Of a stretch of 45,742 bases of DNA, positions 32,101-41,538 are shown in pieces. The translations under genes and the position numbers were made by a program. The notes under the pieces were generated by a model that worked only from the letters and a program-made list of their open reading frames with translations, had not been told where the DNA came from and did no database searches. Position 1 is the stretch's first letter, and the number at the start of each line of letters is the position of its first letter. Source of the stretch: JAMXLO01 sp036265005 (lineage in GTDB: Bacteria; Pseudomonadota; Alphaproteobacteria; Acetobacterales; Acetobacteraceae); NCBI GenBank assembly GCA_036265005.1, contig DATAPW010000216.1, positions 1 through 45,742 on the forward strand, given 5' to 3'.

Positions 32101-32298
32101 AGCGGCGCCGGCTCGGAACTGCGCAAGCCACTCGGCTACGCCATGGTCGGTGGACTGATGCTGAGCCAGATCCTGACGCTGTACACCACGCCGGTGATCT
32201 ACCTGTACCTCGATCGGCTGCAGCACCTGTTCTCGCCGCGGCGTCGCACGAGGCTGCCGCGCCTGGCGGAAAAACTCGGCGAGGCCAGCACCGGATGA
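29170..32298 (+). CDS. RND efflux pump, inner-membrane transporter (MdtB/MdtC-like)
   Basis: A 1042-residue hydrophobe/amphiphile efflux-1 transporter. It opens with 'STPFIRRPIGTSLLMAAIFLVG' and has the twelve-segment, two-porter-domain layout of AcrB-type pumps. The proton-relay residues are present: the paired aspartates in 'VGFVVDDAIVMLEN' in helix 4 and the lysine in 'GIVKKNGIMMVDFAI' in helix 10. 'FIRRPI' and 'YESYILPLTILSTLPSAGVGALL' are the wording of the MdtB/MdtC branch rather than AcrB. Only one pump gene is seen, whereas E. coli MdtB and MdtC work together. Expected to export bulky drugs, bile salts or plant compounds; not determinable here. Confidence 0.95.
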   Translation: MSISTPFIRRPIGTSLLMAAIFLVGLAAYPLLPVAPLPQVDFPTITVTAQYPGASPDTMASSVAEPLETQFSQINGLAQMTSTNVLGTTTVTLQFDLDRNIDAASTDVLEAINAAQGQLPKNLPSQPILRKTNPADAPIFILAVQSDAMPLTAVDDFAENILAQQLSKISGVSQVLVGGQQKPAIRVQIDPARLAYMGLTLEDVRNVITNATVNSPKGSIDGPDKSYTVLDDDQLTDPTPYDNIVVAWRNGAPVHIGDIGRAVRGPQNRELAGWQNGKRGVLLLAFKQPGANVIQTVENIKAALPALEASIPPAVHVSTIVDRTQVIRASVSDVEFTLALSIGLVVMVIFVFLRNVWATIIPSVTVPLALVGTLGAMFLMGFSLDNLSLMGLTIAVGFVVDDAIVMLENIYRHIEDGLSPMDAALKGAGEIGFTIVSISLSLIAVFIPLLLMGGIVGRLFREFAMTVSITVLVSAFVSLTLTPMMCSRFLANHHGEHGRLYHIVEAMFDGMLAFYRATLDIALRFRFITLLVFLGTVAVTAMLFVAIPKGFFPTQDVGLIIGITEGAQDSSYQRMVTLQEKLNDIVAHDPAVASFASQVGAGTAGQQGNDGRMYINLKPWEQRRGDDVMKVIARLSRKVQSVPGVQLFMQPAQDINVGGRLSRTLYQYTLQDADNNELNSWAPRMLQRLQALPQLRDVATDQQIAGTTATLTIDRSAAQRFGIEPQQIDDTLYDAFGQREVTQYFTQLNSYFVILEVPPQIEGDLATLRKLYVRAPNGQAVPLSVLVRTDTVPIAPLAVNHQSQFPAVTISFNLAPGASLGDAVTSINQVRDQLHAPLSLQGSFQGSAQAFQSSLSSEPYLIAAALTAVYIILGVLYESYILPLTILSTLPSAGVGALLMLMLAHTDLSVIAMIGIILLIGIVKKNGIMMVDFAIHAERSDGMAPAEAIRQACLLRFRPILMTTMAALLSGLPLMLESGAGSELRKPLGYAMVGGLMLSQILTLYTTPVIYLYLDRLQHLFSPRRRTRLPRLAEKLGEASTG

Positions 32299-32391
32299 GG
32301 CTATCTGTCCATGCAGACACTGCATGAGGCTCGCCCTTGGCCGCTCGGAACGCGGACACATCTATCGGGCAATTCCCGAGGAGAGCACTGC

Positions 32392-32751
32392 ATGCGACTG
32401 ATTCCGGCAACCTTTGGATTCGCCATGATCGCCGGTTCCGCCATGGCGGCCGGCAGTGCGGCCGATGGACAGCACGACTTTGCGCGCTGCACCGCATGTC
32501 ACTCTTCGCAACCGGGACACAACGGCATCGGACCGTCGCTGGCATCGGTCGTCGGACGCCAGTCGGGAACCGAAGCCGGCTACCATTACTCGGCTGCGAT
32601 GTCCGGCGCGCACATCACGTGGGACAACGCCAGCCTGGACAGGTTCCTCGCCAATCCGCAGGGCAGCGTGCACGGGACAAAGATGTTCATCGCAGTCCCG
32701 GACGCACAGCAACGGCAGGACATCATCGCTTACCTCGATACGCTGAAATAG
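32392..32751 (+). CDS. Class I c-type cytochrome, small
   Basis: A 119-residue periplasmic cytochrome c. A signal peptide covers residues 1-20 ('MIAGSAMAAG'). The haem is attached at C33-T-A-C36-H37, and M98 in 'GTKMFI' is the expected axial ligand. The 'GPSLASVVGRQSG..AGYHYSAAM' segment is typical of mitochondrial-type cytochromes c. GAGGAGAG precedes ATG 32392. Its position immediately before the small and large subunits of a molybdenum hydroxylase suggests it is the electron acceptor of that enzyme, passing electrons to a terminal oxidase. Confidence 0.92.
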   Translation: MRLIPATFGFAMIAGSAMAAGSAADGQHDFARCTACHSSQPGHNGIGPSLASVVGRQSGTEAGYHYSAAMSGAHITWDNASLDRFLANPQGSVHGTKMFIAVPDAQQRQDIIAYLDTLK

Positions 32752-32768
32752 CACCAAGGACCACTGAT

Positions 32769-33224
32769 ATGCCTGATCTGACCGTCAACGGCACCACGCA
32801 CAGCGTGGATGCCGACCCCACAATGCCGCTGCTGTGGGTGTTGCGCGACCTGCTGGGACTGCGCGGCACCAAGTTCGGTTGCGGCATCGGCGCCTGTGGC
32901 GCCTGCACCGTGCACCTTGACGGCGAAGCGGTCCGCGCCTGCGTCACCACCGTGCAGGACGCCGTGGGCAAGCAGGTACTGACCATCGAGGGTCTCGGCA
33001 TGCACGGCGAACACCCGGTGCAGCGCGCATGGAAGGCAGCGAACGTGCCGCAATGCGGCTACTGCCAGCCCGGCCAGATCATGCAGGCTGCCGCCCTGCT
33101 GAAGCAGACCCCGAAGCCGACCGACCAGCAGATCGTCGATGCCATGAGCGGCAATATCTGCCGCTGTGGCACCTATCAACGGATCAAGGCGGCCATCCGT
33201 GCCGCATCGACCGAAGCAGCGTGA
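32769..33224 (+). CDS. [2Fe-2S] small subunit of a molybdenum hydroxylase
   Basis: A 152-codon (151-residue) protein with two iron-sulfur clusters that carries electrons from the molybdenum site. The plant-ferredoxin-type cluster uses C38, C43, C46 and C58; the second cluster uses C96-x2-C99 and C131-x-C133. The protein has no signal peptide, so it is probably exported with the large subunit through the Tat pathway (inference). It resembles the IorA and AldG class of small subunits. The ATG at 32769 has AAGGA upstream, 17 bases after the cytochrome stop. The large-subunit gene starts 13 bases after its own stop. Confidence 0.95.
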   Translation: MPDLTVNGTTHSVDADPTMPLLWVLRDLLGLRGTKFGCGIGACGACTVHLDGEAVRACVTTVQDAVGKQVLTIEGLGMHGEHPVQRAWKAANVPQCGYCQPGQIMQAAALLKQTPKPTDQQIVDAMSGNICRCGTYQRIKAAIRAASTEAA

Positions 33225-33237
33225 TCGGGACAGCACC

Positions 33238-35484
33238 ATGGGCAACATCCAGAACCTCAGCCGCCGCAACGTCTTGAAAGGCATGGCCGCATCACGCCTG
33301 CTGCTGGGCGCAAACGTCGCCGCATGGCTGCCGGTCAGCCAGGCCGCGGCAGCGCCTGCGTCGTTCGCACCCAACCTGTTCGTCGCCGTCGCGCCAAGCG
33401 GCCAGGTCACCATTGTCGTGTCCCGCTCGGAGATGGGAACCGGCATCCGTACCAGCCTGGCGATGGTGCTGGCCGACGAACTCGACGCCGACTGGCGCTC
33501 GATAAAGGTCGAACAGGCGCAGGGCGACGCGAAATATGGCGACCAGAACACCGACGGCTCCAAGAGCGTTCGCCTGTTGCTGAATACCATGCGCGAAGCC
33601 GGCGCCACCGCGCGTCTTATGCTGGTCAATGCCGCGGCACAGCGCTGGCGCGTCGCACCATCGGCGTGCCGCACCGAGGCCGGCGCCGTCGTACTTGGCG
33701 CCGCCGGCAAACGCCTGTCCTATGGCGAGTTGGCGGAGGCCGCGGCAAAGCTGCCAGTACCGCCGGCCGGTTCAGTACGGCTGAAGGAGCGCGCGGCCTG
33801 GCGCTATATCGGCAAGCCGCTGCCTATCATCGATCTGGACGACATCGTGCACGGCAGCGCGGTGTACGGGATCGATGTGGTATTGCCCGGCATGAAGCAG
33901 GCCTCCATCGAACGGCCGCCGAGTTATGGTGGACGTGTGAAGAGCTTCGATGCGACCGACGCAATGAAGGTGCCCGGCGTCGAACGCGTGGTGGAAATTC
34001 CCGCCTCGCCTATGCCGTCCGGCTTCCTGCCGCTGGGCGGCGTTGCGGTGATCGCCAGCAATACCTGGGCGGCGATACAGGGACGGCAGAAGCTGCATAT
34101 CGTCTGGGAGCCGGGTCCCAACGCCGACTACGACACCACCAGCTACCGAGCGGCGCTGGAAGCAACGGCGCGGCAGCCCGGCAAGGTCGCGCGCAACAAC
34201 GGCGACGTGGACCACGCCATGCAGGCCGCCAGCAAGCGCATCAGTGCCGACTACTTCGTGCCGCACCTCGCACATGCGATGATGGAGCCCGAGTGCAGCA
34301 CGGCAGAGTTCGCCGATGGCGCATGCACCGTATGGACCGCCACGCAGAACCCACAGCAGGCGCGCACCACGGTCGCGCAGTTTCTCGGCATCGAGCAGTC
34401 GGCGGTGACGGTGAATATCACGCTGCTGGGCGGCGGCTTCGGCCGCAAGTCGAAGCCCGACTATGTAGCCGAGGCGGCGTTTCTGGCGCGCGCCGTCGGT
34501 GCTCCGGTGAAGGTGACATGGACGCGCGAAGACGACATCGCCCACGACTACTTCCACGCGATCGCCGCGCAGCATCTCGAGGCCGGACTGGATGCGAACG
34601 GCAAGCCGACGGCATGGCTGCATCGCACGGTGTTTCCCTCGATCGGCTCGACGTTCACCGCCAACACGGTATACGGCGCGGCCGGCGAACTGAGCCAGGG
34701 CGTGGTGGACATGCCGTTCGACATTCCGAACGTGCGCTGCGAGAACGGGCCGGCCGAAGCGCATGTGCGGATCGGCTGGTATCGCTCGGTCTACAACATC
34801 CCGCACGCTTTTGCCGTCGGCTCGTTCGTCGATGAGCTGGCAGCCAGCGCCGGGAAGGATCCGGTGCAGTACCTCCTGTCGCTACTCGGCGCGCCGCGCA
34901 AGCTGGATCCACACCTGTTGGGCTCCGAATATGCCAATTACGGCGCATCCCTGGACGAATATCCGATCGACATCGCCCGCATGCGCAATGTCGTCCTGCT
35001 GGCGGCCGCACGGTCCGGCTGGGGGTCGAAGCTGCCGGCGAGGCACGGCCGCGGCATCGCGGTCCATCGCAGCTTCCTGACCTATGTCGCGGCGGTGGCC
35101 CAGGTGGCGGTGGCGGAGGATGGCACGGTCTCTGTCCCGCGCATCGATCTGGCGGTGGATTGCGGCATGGTGGTGAACCCGGATCGCGTTGCGGCGCAGT
35201 TCGAAGGTGCGGCGATCATGAGCCTGGGCAATGCGCTGTACAGCAGCGTGACGTTCAAGGCAGGCCGCACCGAACAGAGCAACTTCGGCGACTACCAGGT
35301 GGCGCGCATCGACGCCACGCCGGAGACCCATGTGTACGTCGTGCGCAGCGATGCACCGCCCGCCGGTGTCGGCGAACCCGGCGTGCCACCGGTGTCGGCC
35401 GCGATCTGCAACGCGATCTTCCAGGCAGTGGGGCACCGGGTCCGTGCCCTGCCGGTCGATCAGGCGGAATTGAAGGCCGCCTGA
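33238..35484 (+). CDS. Molybdopterin-binding large subunit of a molybdenum hydroxylase
   Basis: A 748-residue molybdenum hydroxylase of the xanthine dehydrogenase family, in the isoquinoline-oxidoreductase / membrane-aldehyde-dehydrogenase branch. Residues 8-14 (S-R-R-N-V-L-K) open a twin-arginine signal, so the enzyme acts in the periplasm. The catalytic glutamate is in 'GVGEPGVPP' near the C-terminus, and 'LLGGGFGRKSKPDYVAEA' marks the molybdopterin-binding region. The trio cytochrome c, [2Fe-2S] and large subunit resembles the quinone-linked aldehyde dehydrogenases of acetic acid bacteria, although the cytochrome there has more haems. Substrate (aldehyde or N-heterocycle) is undetermined. 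Confidence 0.93.
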   Translation: MGNIQNLSRRNVLKGMAASRLLLGANVAAWLPVSQAAAAPASFAPNLFVAVAPSGQVTIVVSRSEMGTGIRTSLAMVLADELDADWRSIKVEQAQGDAKYGDQNTDGSKSVRLLLNTMREAGATARLMLVNAAAQRWRVAPSACRTEAGAVVLGAAGKRLSYGELAEAAAKLPVPPAGSVRLKERAAWRYIGKPLPIIDLDDIVHGSAVYGIDVVLPGMKQASIERPPSYGGRVKSFDATDAMKVPGVERVVEIPASPMPSGFLPLGGVAVIASNTWAAIQGRQKLHIVWEPGPNADYDTTSYRAALEATARQPGKVARNNGDVDHAMQAASKRISADYFVPHLAHAMMEPECSTAEFADGACTVWTATQNPQQARTTVAQFLGIEQSAVTVNITLLGGGFGRKSKPDYVAEAAFLARAVGAPVKVTWTREDDIAHDYFHAIAAQHLEAGLDANGKPTAWLHRTVFPSIGSTFTANTVYGAAGELSQGVVDMPFDIPNVRCENGPAEAHVRIGWYRSVYNIPHAFAVGSFVDELAASAGKDPVQYLLSLLGAPRKLDPHLLGSEYANYGASLDEYPIDIARMRNVVLLAAARSGWGSKLPARHGRGIAVHRSFLTYVAAVAQVAVAEDGTVSVPRIDLAVDCGMVVNPDRVAAQFEGAAIMSLGNALYSSVTFKAGRTEQSNFGDYQVARIDATPETHVYVVRSDAPPAGVGEPGVPPVSAAICNAIFQAVGHRVRALPVDQAELKAA

Positions 35485-35490
35485 CCGGCG

Positions 35491-36303
35491 TCACGCGCCG
35501 ACGCGCAACTGCGCGCTGGCGAAGTCGGCGAAGAACTGCGCCAGCGCCGGCACCGTTGCCTCGACCAGCGCCTCGCCCGAGGCCTTGGTTGCGGCAGCGG
35601 GGTCGCCGGCATAGCCGACATCGCCCGCGGCAAAGATAGCCGCCCAGAATGCACCGGCGGCGCGCAGCGGATCGGGCGCGTTGCCGGCGTAGTACGGCGG
35701 ATCGAGCCGCGGCGGCAGGTTGCCGATACGCTCTGCAATGCGCTCCGCGGCATCCGCCGGACGCAGCGCAAGCTGCAGCGCGGTTTCATACGCACAGGCA
35801 TGGCCGACGCCACGCAGCGCGCCGGGCAGTACCTCCATCCATTGCTTCTGGCCCGGCGACATGTAGTTCACGTAGCCGACCTCGAGGCCGCGACTCGCCA
35901 GTGCGGTACAGGCGGACGCCAGCGGTCCCTGGTTGCCGCCATGGCCGTTGACGATCAGCAAACGCCTGAAGCCGGTCCGATGCAGGCTTTCGGCCACGTC
36001 GGTGACCATCCCGATGAAGGTCTCCAGCGACAGCGTGATGGTGCCGGCCCACGCGCGATGATGTGGCGAAAAGCCGAAGGACGGCGGCGGCAGCACCAGG
36101 ACATGCGGCGCCGGGCAGCGTTCGGCGGCAGCCATCGTGATGCGATACGCCGACAGCGTATCGGTATCGACCGGCAGGTGATCGGAATGCTGCTCGACAG
36201 AGCCGACGGTCAGTACCGGCAACGCGCCGGCATCGCGCGCCGCGGCGATCTCCGCGCGGGTCAGTGCACCCCAGTCATGTGTGCGGCGAAAATCCTCGGA
36301 CAT
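35491..36303 (-). CDS. Creatininase-family amidohydrolase
   Basis: A 270-residue creatininase-family protein; members hydrolyse cyclic or linear amides with a pair of divalent metals. Metal-binding residues are visible: E37 and H39 in 'GSVEQHSDHLPVDTDT' with D48, the H of 'NGHGGNQG', and the Glu of 'HACAYETAL'. 'FGFSPHH' is also a family motif. Known substrates include creatinine, mycofactocin precursor and formylaminopyrimidine. It is the last gene of the leftward ABC importer operon (12-base gap), so its substrate probably is what the importer takes up. Cytoplasmic. Confidence 0.92.
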   Translation of the reverse strand: MSEDFRRTHDWGALTRAEIAAARDAGALPVLTVGSVEQHSDHLPVDTDTLSAYRITMAAAERCPAPHVLVLPPPSFGFSPHHRAWAGTITLSLETFIGMVTDVAESLHRTGFRRLLIVNGHGGNQGPLASACTALASRGLEVGYVNYMSPGQKQWMEVLPGALRGVGHACAYETALQLALRPADAAERIAERIGNLPPRLDPPYYAGNAPDPLRAAGAFWAAIFAAGDVGYAGDPAAATKASGEALVEATVPALAQFFADFASAQLRVGA

Positions 36304-36315
36304 CGGTGTCTTCCC

Positions 36316-37058
36316 CTACGCTGTTTCCGGCTCTTCCAGTTCAATGCTCAGCTCGCGCAGCGCCGCGGTGTGCGGATGGCGTGTGCGGCCGGCGCGCAAA
36401 TCGTCGGCGGACAGCAGCTCCACCAGTTCACCTGACTGCATCACGCCGATCCGCCCGCAGAGATGCGCGACAACGGCGAGGTTATGGCTGACCAGGATGT
36501 AGGTCAGCCCATGCGCCTGCTGCAAATCCGACAGCAGGTTGAGCACCTCGGCCTGCACCGACACGTCCAGCGCACTGGTCGGTTCGTCGAGCAGCAGCAC
36601 CTGCGGTTCCGCCATCAGCGCCCGCGCGATCGCCACGCGCTGGCGCTGGCCGCCGGACAACTGGTGCGGATAGCGGAAGCGGATCGATGTCGGCAGCGCC
36701 ACTTCGTTCAGGCCGCGCATGATGCGCCGCTCGACATTGTCCATGCGGTGCACCAGCAGCGGCTCGCTCAGCAGCCGGTCCACTGTCTGGCGCGGATGCA
36801 GGGAACCATAGGGATCCTGGAACACCATCTGCACGCGGCGATAGAAATCCTTCGAGCGGCGCCGCGTCAGTGCCTGGCCATCGACCGACATCCGACCGGT
36901 CCAATCCGGATTGAGCCCCGACAATGCGCGCAGCACGGTGGACTTGCCGGAGCCGGATTCGCCGACAATGCCGAAGCTTTCCCCTTGTGCCACGCTGAAT
37001 GAAATGGCCTTCACCGCCTCGGTGCGGCCGAAGCGAACCGACAATCCGTCGATCTCGA

Positions 37059-37062
<4 letters not shown>
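36316..37062 (-). CDS. ABC importer ATPase (DppF type)
   Basis: A 248-residue ATP-binding subunit of a dipeptide/opine/nickel-type ABC importer. Walker A is 'GESGSGKST', the signature 'LSGGQRQRVAIARAL', and Walker B 'VLLLDEPTSALD', followed by the switch His in 'LVSHNLAVV'. It is shorter than DppF of E. coli because the C-terminal oligopeptide domain is mostly absent. ATG 37062 is preceded by GGAG and overlaps the DppD-type stop by four bases (ATGA), implying coupled translation. An alternative GTG at 37074 would lengthen the overlap. Confidence 0.95.
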
Positions 37063-37889
<827 letters not shown>

Positions 37890-37912
37890 CTACGTGCGCA
37901 CCCAGCACGAAC

Positions 37913-37943
37913 CGTCATGGCCCGGCGTGTCCCGGCCATGACG
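37913..37943. repeat. REP-like palindrome GTCATGGCC...GGCCATGAC
   Basis: The inverted arms 37913-37925 and 37931-37943 match in 12 of 13 positions around a 5-base centre. GTCATGGCC also occurs at 15352-15360 and 15511-15519. It lies in the 74-base gap inside the ABC importer operon, where such palindromes often protect the upstream mRNA from decay or attenuate transcription. Confidence 0.65.
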
Positions 37944-37963
37944 AATTGTCGGCGATGGACGCA

Positions 37964-38866
37964 TCATCGCTGCCGCGGGTCCAGCACGTCGCGCATGCCG
38001 TCGCCCAGCAGGTTGAACGCCAGCGACGCGACGAAGATCGCCAGGCCGGGGATCGTCGGCACCCACCACTGATCGAGGATGAACGCACGCGAAGACGCGA
38101 TCATGGTGCCCCATTCCGGCATCGGCGGCTGCGCGCCCATGCCGAGAAAGCCCAATGCCGCCGCGGTCAGGATGATGCCGCTCATGTCCAGCGTCACACG
38201 CACGATGACGCTGGACAGGCACAACGGCACGATGTGGCGCAGGATGATGCGGAAGCTGCCGGCGCCGGCCAGCCGCACCGCGGCGATGAAGTCGCTGTTG
38301 CGCACGGTCAGCGTGTCTGCGCGCGCCAACCGTGCGTACGGTGGCCATGCGGTCAGCGCGATGGCGATGACGGCACTGCTGATGCCCGGCCGCAGTGCCG
38401 CGACGAACGCCAGCGCCAGCACCAGCCGGGGGAATGCCAGGAACACGTCGGTCACGCGCATCAGCACACGGTCCGCCAGGCCGCCCAGGTAGCCGGCGAC
38501 ACTGCCCACCGCGAGGCCAACCGGCGCGACCAGCAGCACCACCGCCACCACCATGCCGAGGGTGACACGCCCGCCGTAGAGAATCCGCGAGTAGATGTCG
38601 CGTCCCAATTCGTCCGTGCCGAACCAGTGTGCGGCCGAGGGCGGCGCCAGGCGGCCGGCAAGGTCCTGTGCCGTCGGGTCCTGCAACGCGAGCAACGGCG
38701 CGGCGAGCGATGCCACGATCATGATCGCCACCGTCACCAGCCCGACCATCGCCAGGCCATTGGCGCGGAACTGCAGCCAGCCACGATAGCGCCGCACCCA
38801 GGCGGCCTGCGCGCGCGATGCCGGCGTCTCGCTCAGCAGCCATTCGCGTGACAGCACCCCGCTCAT
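37964..38866 (-). CDS. ABC importer permease (DppC type)
   Basis: A 300-residue inner-membrane permease with an N-terminal cytoplasmic tail, an anchoring helix at about 40-62, the DppC signature 'HWFGTDELGRDIYSRILYGGRVTLGMV', and six membrane helices. The EAA-like coupling segment 'AAVRLAGAGSFRIILRHIVPL' contacts the ATPases. The start at ATG 38866 overlaps the DppB-type stop by four bases; the open frame beyond it is antisense-like. It pairs with the upstream DppB-type permease. The family transports dipeptides, opines, nickel complexes or glutathione. Confidence 0.95.
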   Translation of the reverse strand: MSGVLSREWLLSETPASRAQAAWVRRYRGWLQFRANGLAMVGLVTVAIMIVASLAAPLLALQDPTAQDLAGRLAPPSAAHWFGTDELGRDIYSRILYGGRVTLGMVVAVVLLVAPVGLAVGSVAGYLGGLADRVLMRVTDVFLAFPRLVLALAFVAALRPGISSAVIAIALTAWPPYARLARADTLTVRNSDFIAAVRLAGAGSFRIILRHIVPLCLSSVIVRVTLDMSGIILTAAALGFLGMGAQPPMPEWGTMIASSRAFILDQWWVPTIPGLAIFVASLAFNLLGDGMRDVLDPRQR

Positions 38867-39876
38867 GCGACGCGCGGGTCCAGCAGGCGATACAGCACGT
38901 CGGCCAGCAGGTTCAGCACGAGGTATACCAGTCCGACCACCAACGTCGCTCCCAGCACCGCATTCATGTCGGCATTCAGCAGCGACACGGTCAGGTAAAG
39001 TCCCAGTCCCGGCCAGGAGAAAACCGTCTCGGTGATCACCGCGCCTTCGAGCAGTCCGGCATAGGCCAACGCCAGCACGGTCACCAGACGCACCGCGATG
39101 TTGCCGAATGCGTGCCGCCACAGGATGCGAGTGGCCGACAGCCCCTTGGCCCGCGCGGTGATGATGTATTCGCCCGACAACGATTCGATCATGAACGCAC
39201 GCGTCATGCGGGTGATGTAGGCCATGGAGAAATATGCCAGCACCAGCGCCGGCTGAGCCAGGTGCGCCAGCGCGTCCCAGAACGAATCCCAGTCGCCGGC
39301 GATCACCGAATCCACCACCAGCATGCCGGTGACCCGCGGCACCAGCCCCTCGTACGCCACGTCGAGCTGTCCGGTGCCCGGCGCGATCCCCAGTTTCACG
39401 TAGAACACCAGCAGGCAGATCAGGCCCAGCACGAACACCGGCACCGATTGCCCGGCCAGGCTCACCACGCGCACCACATGGTCGAATCGCGAGCCTTGCC
39501 GCGCCGCGGCGAACACGCCCAGCGGCACGCCGATGACGACGGCGATGATGATCGCCGTCGTAGCCAGCTCCAGTGTGGCCGGAAAGAACTGTGCGATGTC
39601 GGCGGTGACCGGATGCGACGTCATGACCGATCGGCCGAGGTCGCCGTGCAGCAGGTTCACCAGGTAGATCCAGAACTGCACGAACAGCGGCTTGTCGAGG
39701 CCAAGCTGGTCGCGCACCGCGGCGATCACGTCGGGCGGCGCGTGGTCGCCGGCGATTGCGATCACCGGATCGATCGGCATCACCCGGCCGATCAGGAACG
39801 TGACCAGGATCAGGCCGAACAGCGTAATTGGGATGCTGGCGAAATTCCCTGCCAGCATCTTCAACCGGGCGGTCAC
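38863..39876 (-). CDS. ABC importer permease (DppB type)
   Basis: A 337-residue permease with six membrane segments and a large periplasmic loop after the first ('PIDPVIAIAGDHAPPDVIAAVRDQLGLDKPLFVQFWIYL'). The EAA coupling loop 'YIITARAKGLSATRILWRHAFGNI' and the C-terminal 'VFSWPGLGLYL' are diagnostic for DppB/OppB. The start is GTG 39876, overlapping the solute-binding-protein stop by four bases. Part of an operon: binding protein, DppB, DppC, DppD, DppF, creatininase. Confidence 0.95.
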   Translation of the reverse strand: MTARLKMLAGNFASIPITLFGLILVTFLIGRVMPIDPVIAIAGDHAPPDVIAAVRDQLGLDKPLFVQFWIYLVNLLHGDLGRSVMTSHPVTADIAQFFPATLELATTAIIIAVVIGVPLGVFAAARQGSRFDHVVRVVSLAGQSVPVFVLGLICLLVFYVKLGIAPGTGQLDVAYEGLVPRVTGMLVVDSVIAGDWDSFWDALAHLAQPALVLAYFSMAYITRMTRAFMIESLSGEYIITARAKGLSATRILWRHAFGNIAVRLVTVLALAYAGLLEGAVITETVFSWPGLGLYLTVSLLNADMNAVLGATLVVGLVYLVLNLLADVLYRLLDPRVA

Positions 39877-41468
39877 GCCTTGGTTATCTGCGCGTACTTG
39901 GTGTAGTCGGGCATCGGCCCGACCTTGAAGCCCGATATGCCCTTGCCCAGCACCGCGACGGCATTCTTCTGCAGCACCATTGCGAACGGCGCGCGCTCCA
40001 TGAACTGCTTCTGCATCGCCTGGTACAATGCAATGCGCTTGGCCGGGTCCAGTTCACGCACCGCCGCCTGCGATTCGCCGGTCAGTTCCTTGTCCACGAA
40101 GTGGCTGCGCCAGGCGAGGATCTTCAGCTTCGACGCGTCACTGTCGTCCGGGTTCTCGCACCACGCCTGCGCGTTGGAATTCGGATCGAAGTAGTCGGTG
40201 CCCCACACCAGCATCGCCAACTGGTGCTGCCGCGCGCGCGTCTTGGTGATCACCTGCTTCTGCTCGGCCGGCAGCAGCGTCACCTTGATGCCGATCGCCG
40301 CCAGGTCGGCCTGGATCGCCTGCGCGATGTCGCCATACGGCGACTGAGAGATATAATCCATCGTCACCGCGAAACCGTTCGGCAGCCCTGCGTCGGCCAG
40401 CAACTGCTTCGCCTTGGCGACATCTTTGTGGAACGGATTGTCTTTCAGCGCGCCCGGCAACGCGTACGGCAGAAATGCCTGGCACACGCTCCAGGTATTC
40501 GGCGTGATGTTGTTGGCGATCGCCTCGTAGTCGATCGCCGACTTGATCGCCTGGTGCACCTGCACCTTCTGCAGTTCGGGCATCGACTGGTTCATCGCGA
40601 TATACATCGACGTCCCCTGCGGCGACGCGCTGATCGTCAGGTCCTTGTTGCCGGCGATGCTCTTGAGCTGGTCCGCGCCCAGGTCGCGCGCGATGTCGGC
40701 GTCACCCTTCTGCAGCAGCAGCAACTGCGCCGCCGGATCGGCGACATGGCGCATCACGATGCGCGTCATGGTGCCCTTGTTCTCGGCATGCGGGTTGGCA
40801 TCGGCGATCACGTGATCGCTCGCCTGCCACGAGGTCAGCCTGTACGGGCCGGCGCCTGCGGTGCGGGTCTTCAGCCAGCCATTGCCGAGATCGCCGTTGG
40901 CCTGGTTGGCCAGCACGGCCTTCATGTCCACCACGCTGCCGACATTCGCGGTGAGGCAGTACAGCACGAAGCTGGTGGCCTGCGCCTGCGGCAGCTTCAT
41001 TTCCAATGTGTAGTCGTCCAGCGCGCGGACCATCTTCTCCACGTTGTCGGGATTGAAGCCGAACTGGGTGACGATGAAGCCGGGCGTCTTGTTGAGCTTC
41101 ACCACGCGATGCAGGCTGAACGCGGCATCGTTGGCGGTGACCTCATTGCCCGAGTCGAACTTCACGCCCTTGTGCAGGTGGAAGGTGAACGTCAGGCCAT
41201 CCGGGCTGACCTCGTATTTCTCCGCCAGGTCGCCGGCAATCTTGGTGGTGTCGCTCAGGTCCGGGGCGACCAGCCGGCGATAGCAGTTGGCGTCCACCTC
41301 GTTATTGGTGAACTCGTAGGATTCGGCCGGATCGAAGCTGACGATGTCGTCGATCTGCTTGGCCATCACTGCGACGCCCTTCGGCGTGGCGGCGCGCGCG
41401 CCGCTCAGCACGGCCGGCGCGGCAACGGTGGCGGCCGAAGCGGCCAGCATGGTCCGTCGGGTCAGCAT
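39873..41468 (-). CDS. ABC importer solute-binding protein (SBP_bac_5 family)
   Basis: A 531-residue periplasmic binding protein that determines what the importer takes up. Its signal 'LTRRTMLAASAATVAAPAVLSGARA'-like N-terminus carries two arginines in the twin-arginine position, so it may use Tat. The body is the long family-5 fold ('FTFHLHKGVKFDSGNEVTANDAAFSLHRVV' and 'YEAIANNITPNTW'-type segments). Members bind dipeptides, opines, nickel, haem or glutathione, and the ligand cannot be read here. ATG 41468 has GGGAGA 6 bases upstream. It leads the operon, divergent from the molybdopterin oxidoreductase (70-base gap with both promoters). Confidence 0.94.
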   Translation of the reverse strand: MLTRRTMLAASAATVAAPAVLSGARAATPKGVAVMAKQIDDIVSFDPAESYEFTNNEVDANCYRRLVAPDLSDTTKIAGDLAEKYEVSPDGLTFTFHLHKGVKFDSGNEVTANDAAFSLHRVVKLNKTPGFIVTQFGFNPDNVEKMVRALDDYTLEMKLPQAQATSFVLYCLTANVGSVVDMKAVLANQANGDLGNGWLKTRTAGAGPYRLTSWQASDHVIADANPHAENKGTMTRIVMRHVADPAAQLLLLQKGDADIARDLGADQLKSIAGNKDLTISASPQGTSMYIAMNQSMPELQKVQVHQAIKSAIDYEAIANNITPNTWSVCQAFLPYALPGALKDNPFHKDVAKAKQLLADAGLPNGFAVTMDYISQSPYGDIAQAIQADLAAIGIKVTLLPAEQKQVITKTRARQHQLAMLVWGTDYFDPNSNAQAWCENPDDSDASKLKILAWRSHFVDKELTGESQAAVRELDPAKRIALYQAMQKQFMERAPFAMVLQKNAVAVLGKGISGFKVGPMPDYTKYAQITKA

Positions 41469-41538
41469 GCGATGTCTCCCCGTCCTGGTCGGCAGGCACT
41501 TTGCCAAGGCTTCAAGGCGCGCGCTAGGCTGCCGCACC

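Noticed and set aside
29665..32361. Minus-strand 898-residue frame opposite the RND pump
   Set aside because: A high-GC antisense shadow with extreme His/Gln/Arg content; the plus-strand pump is unmistakable.
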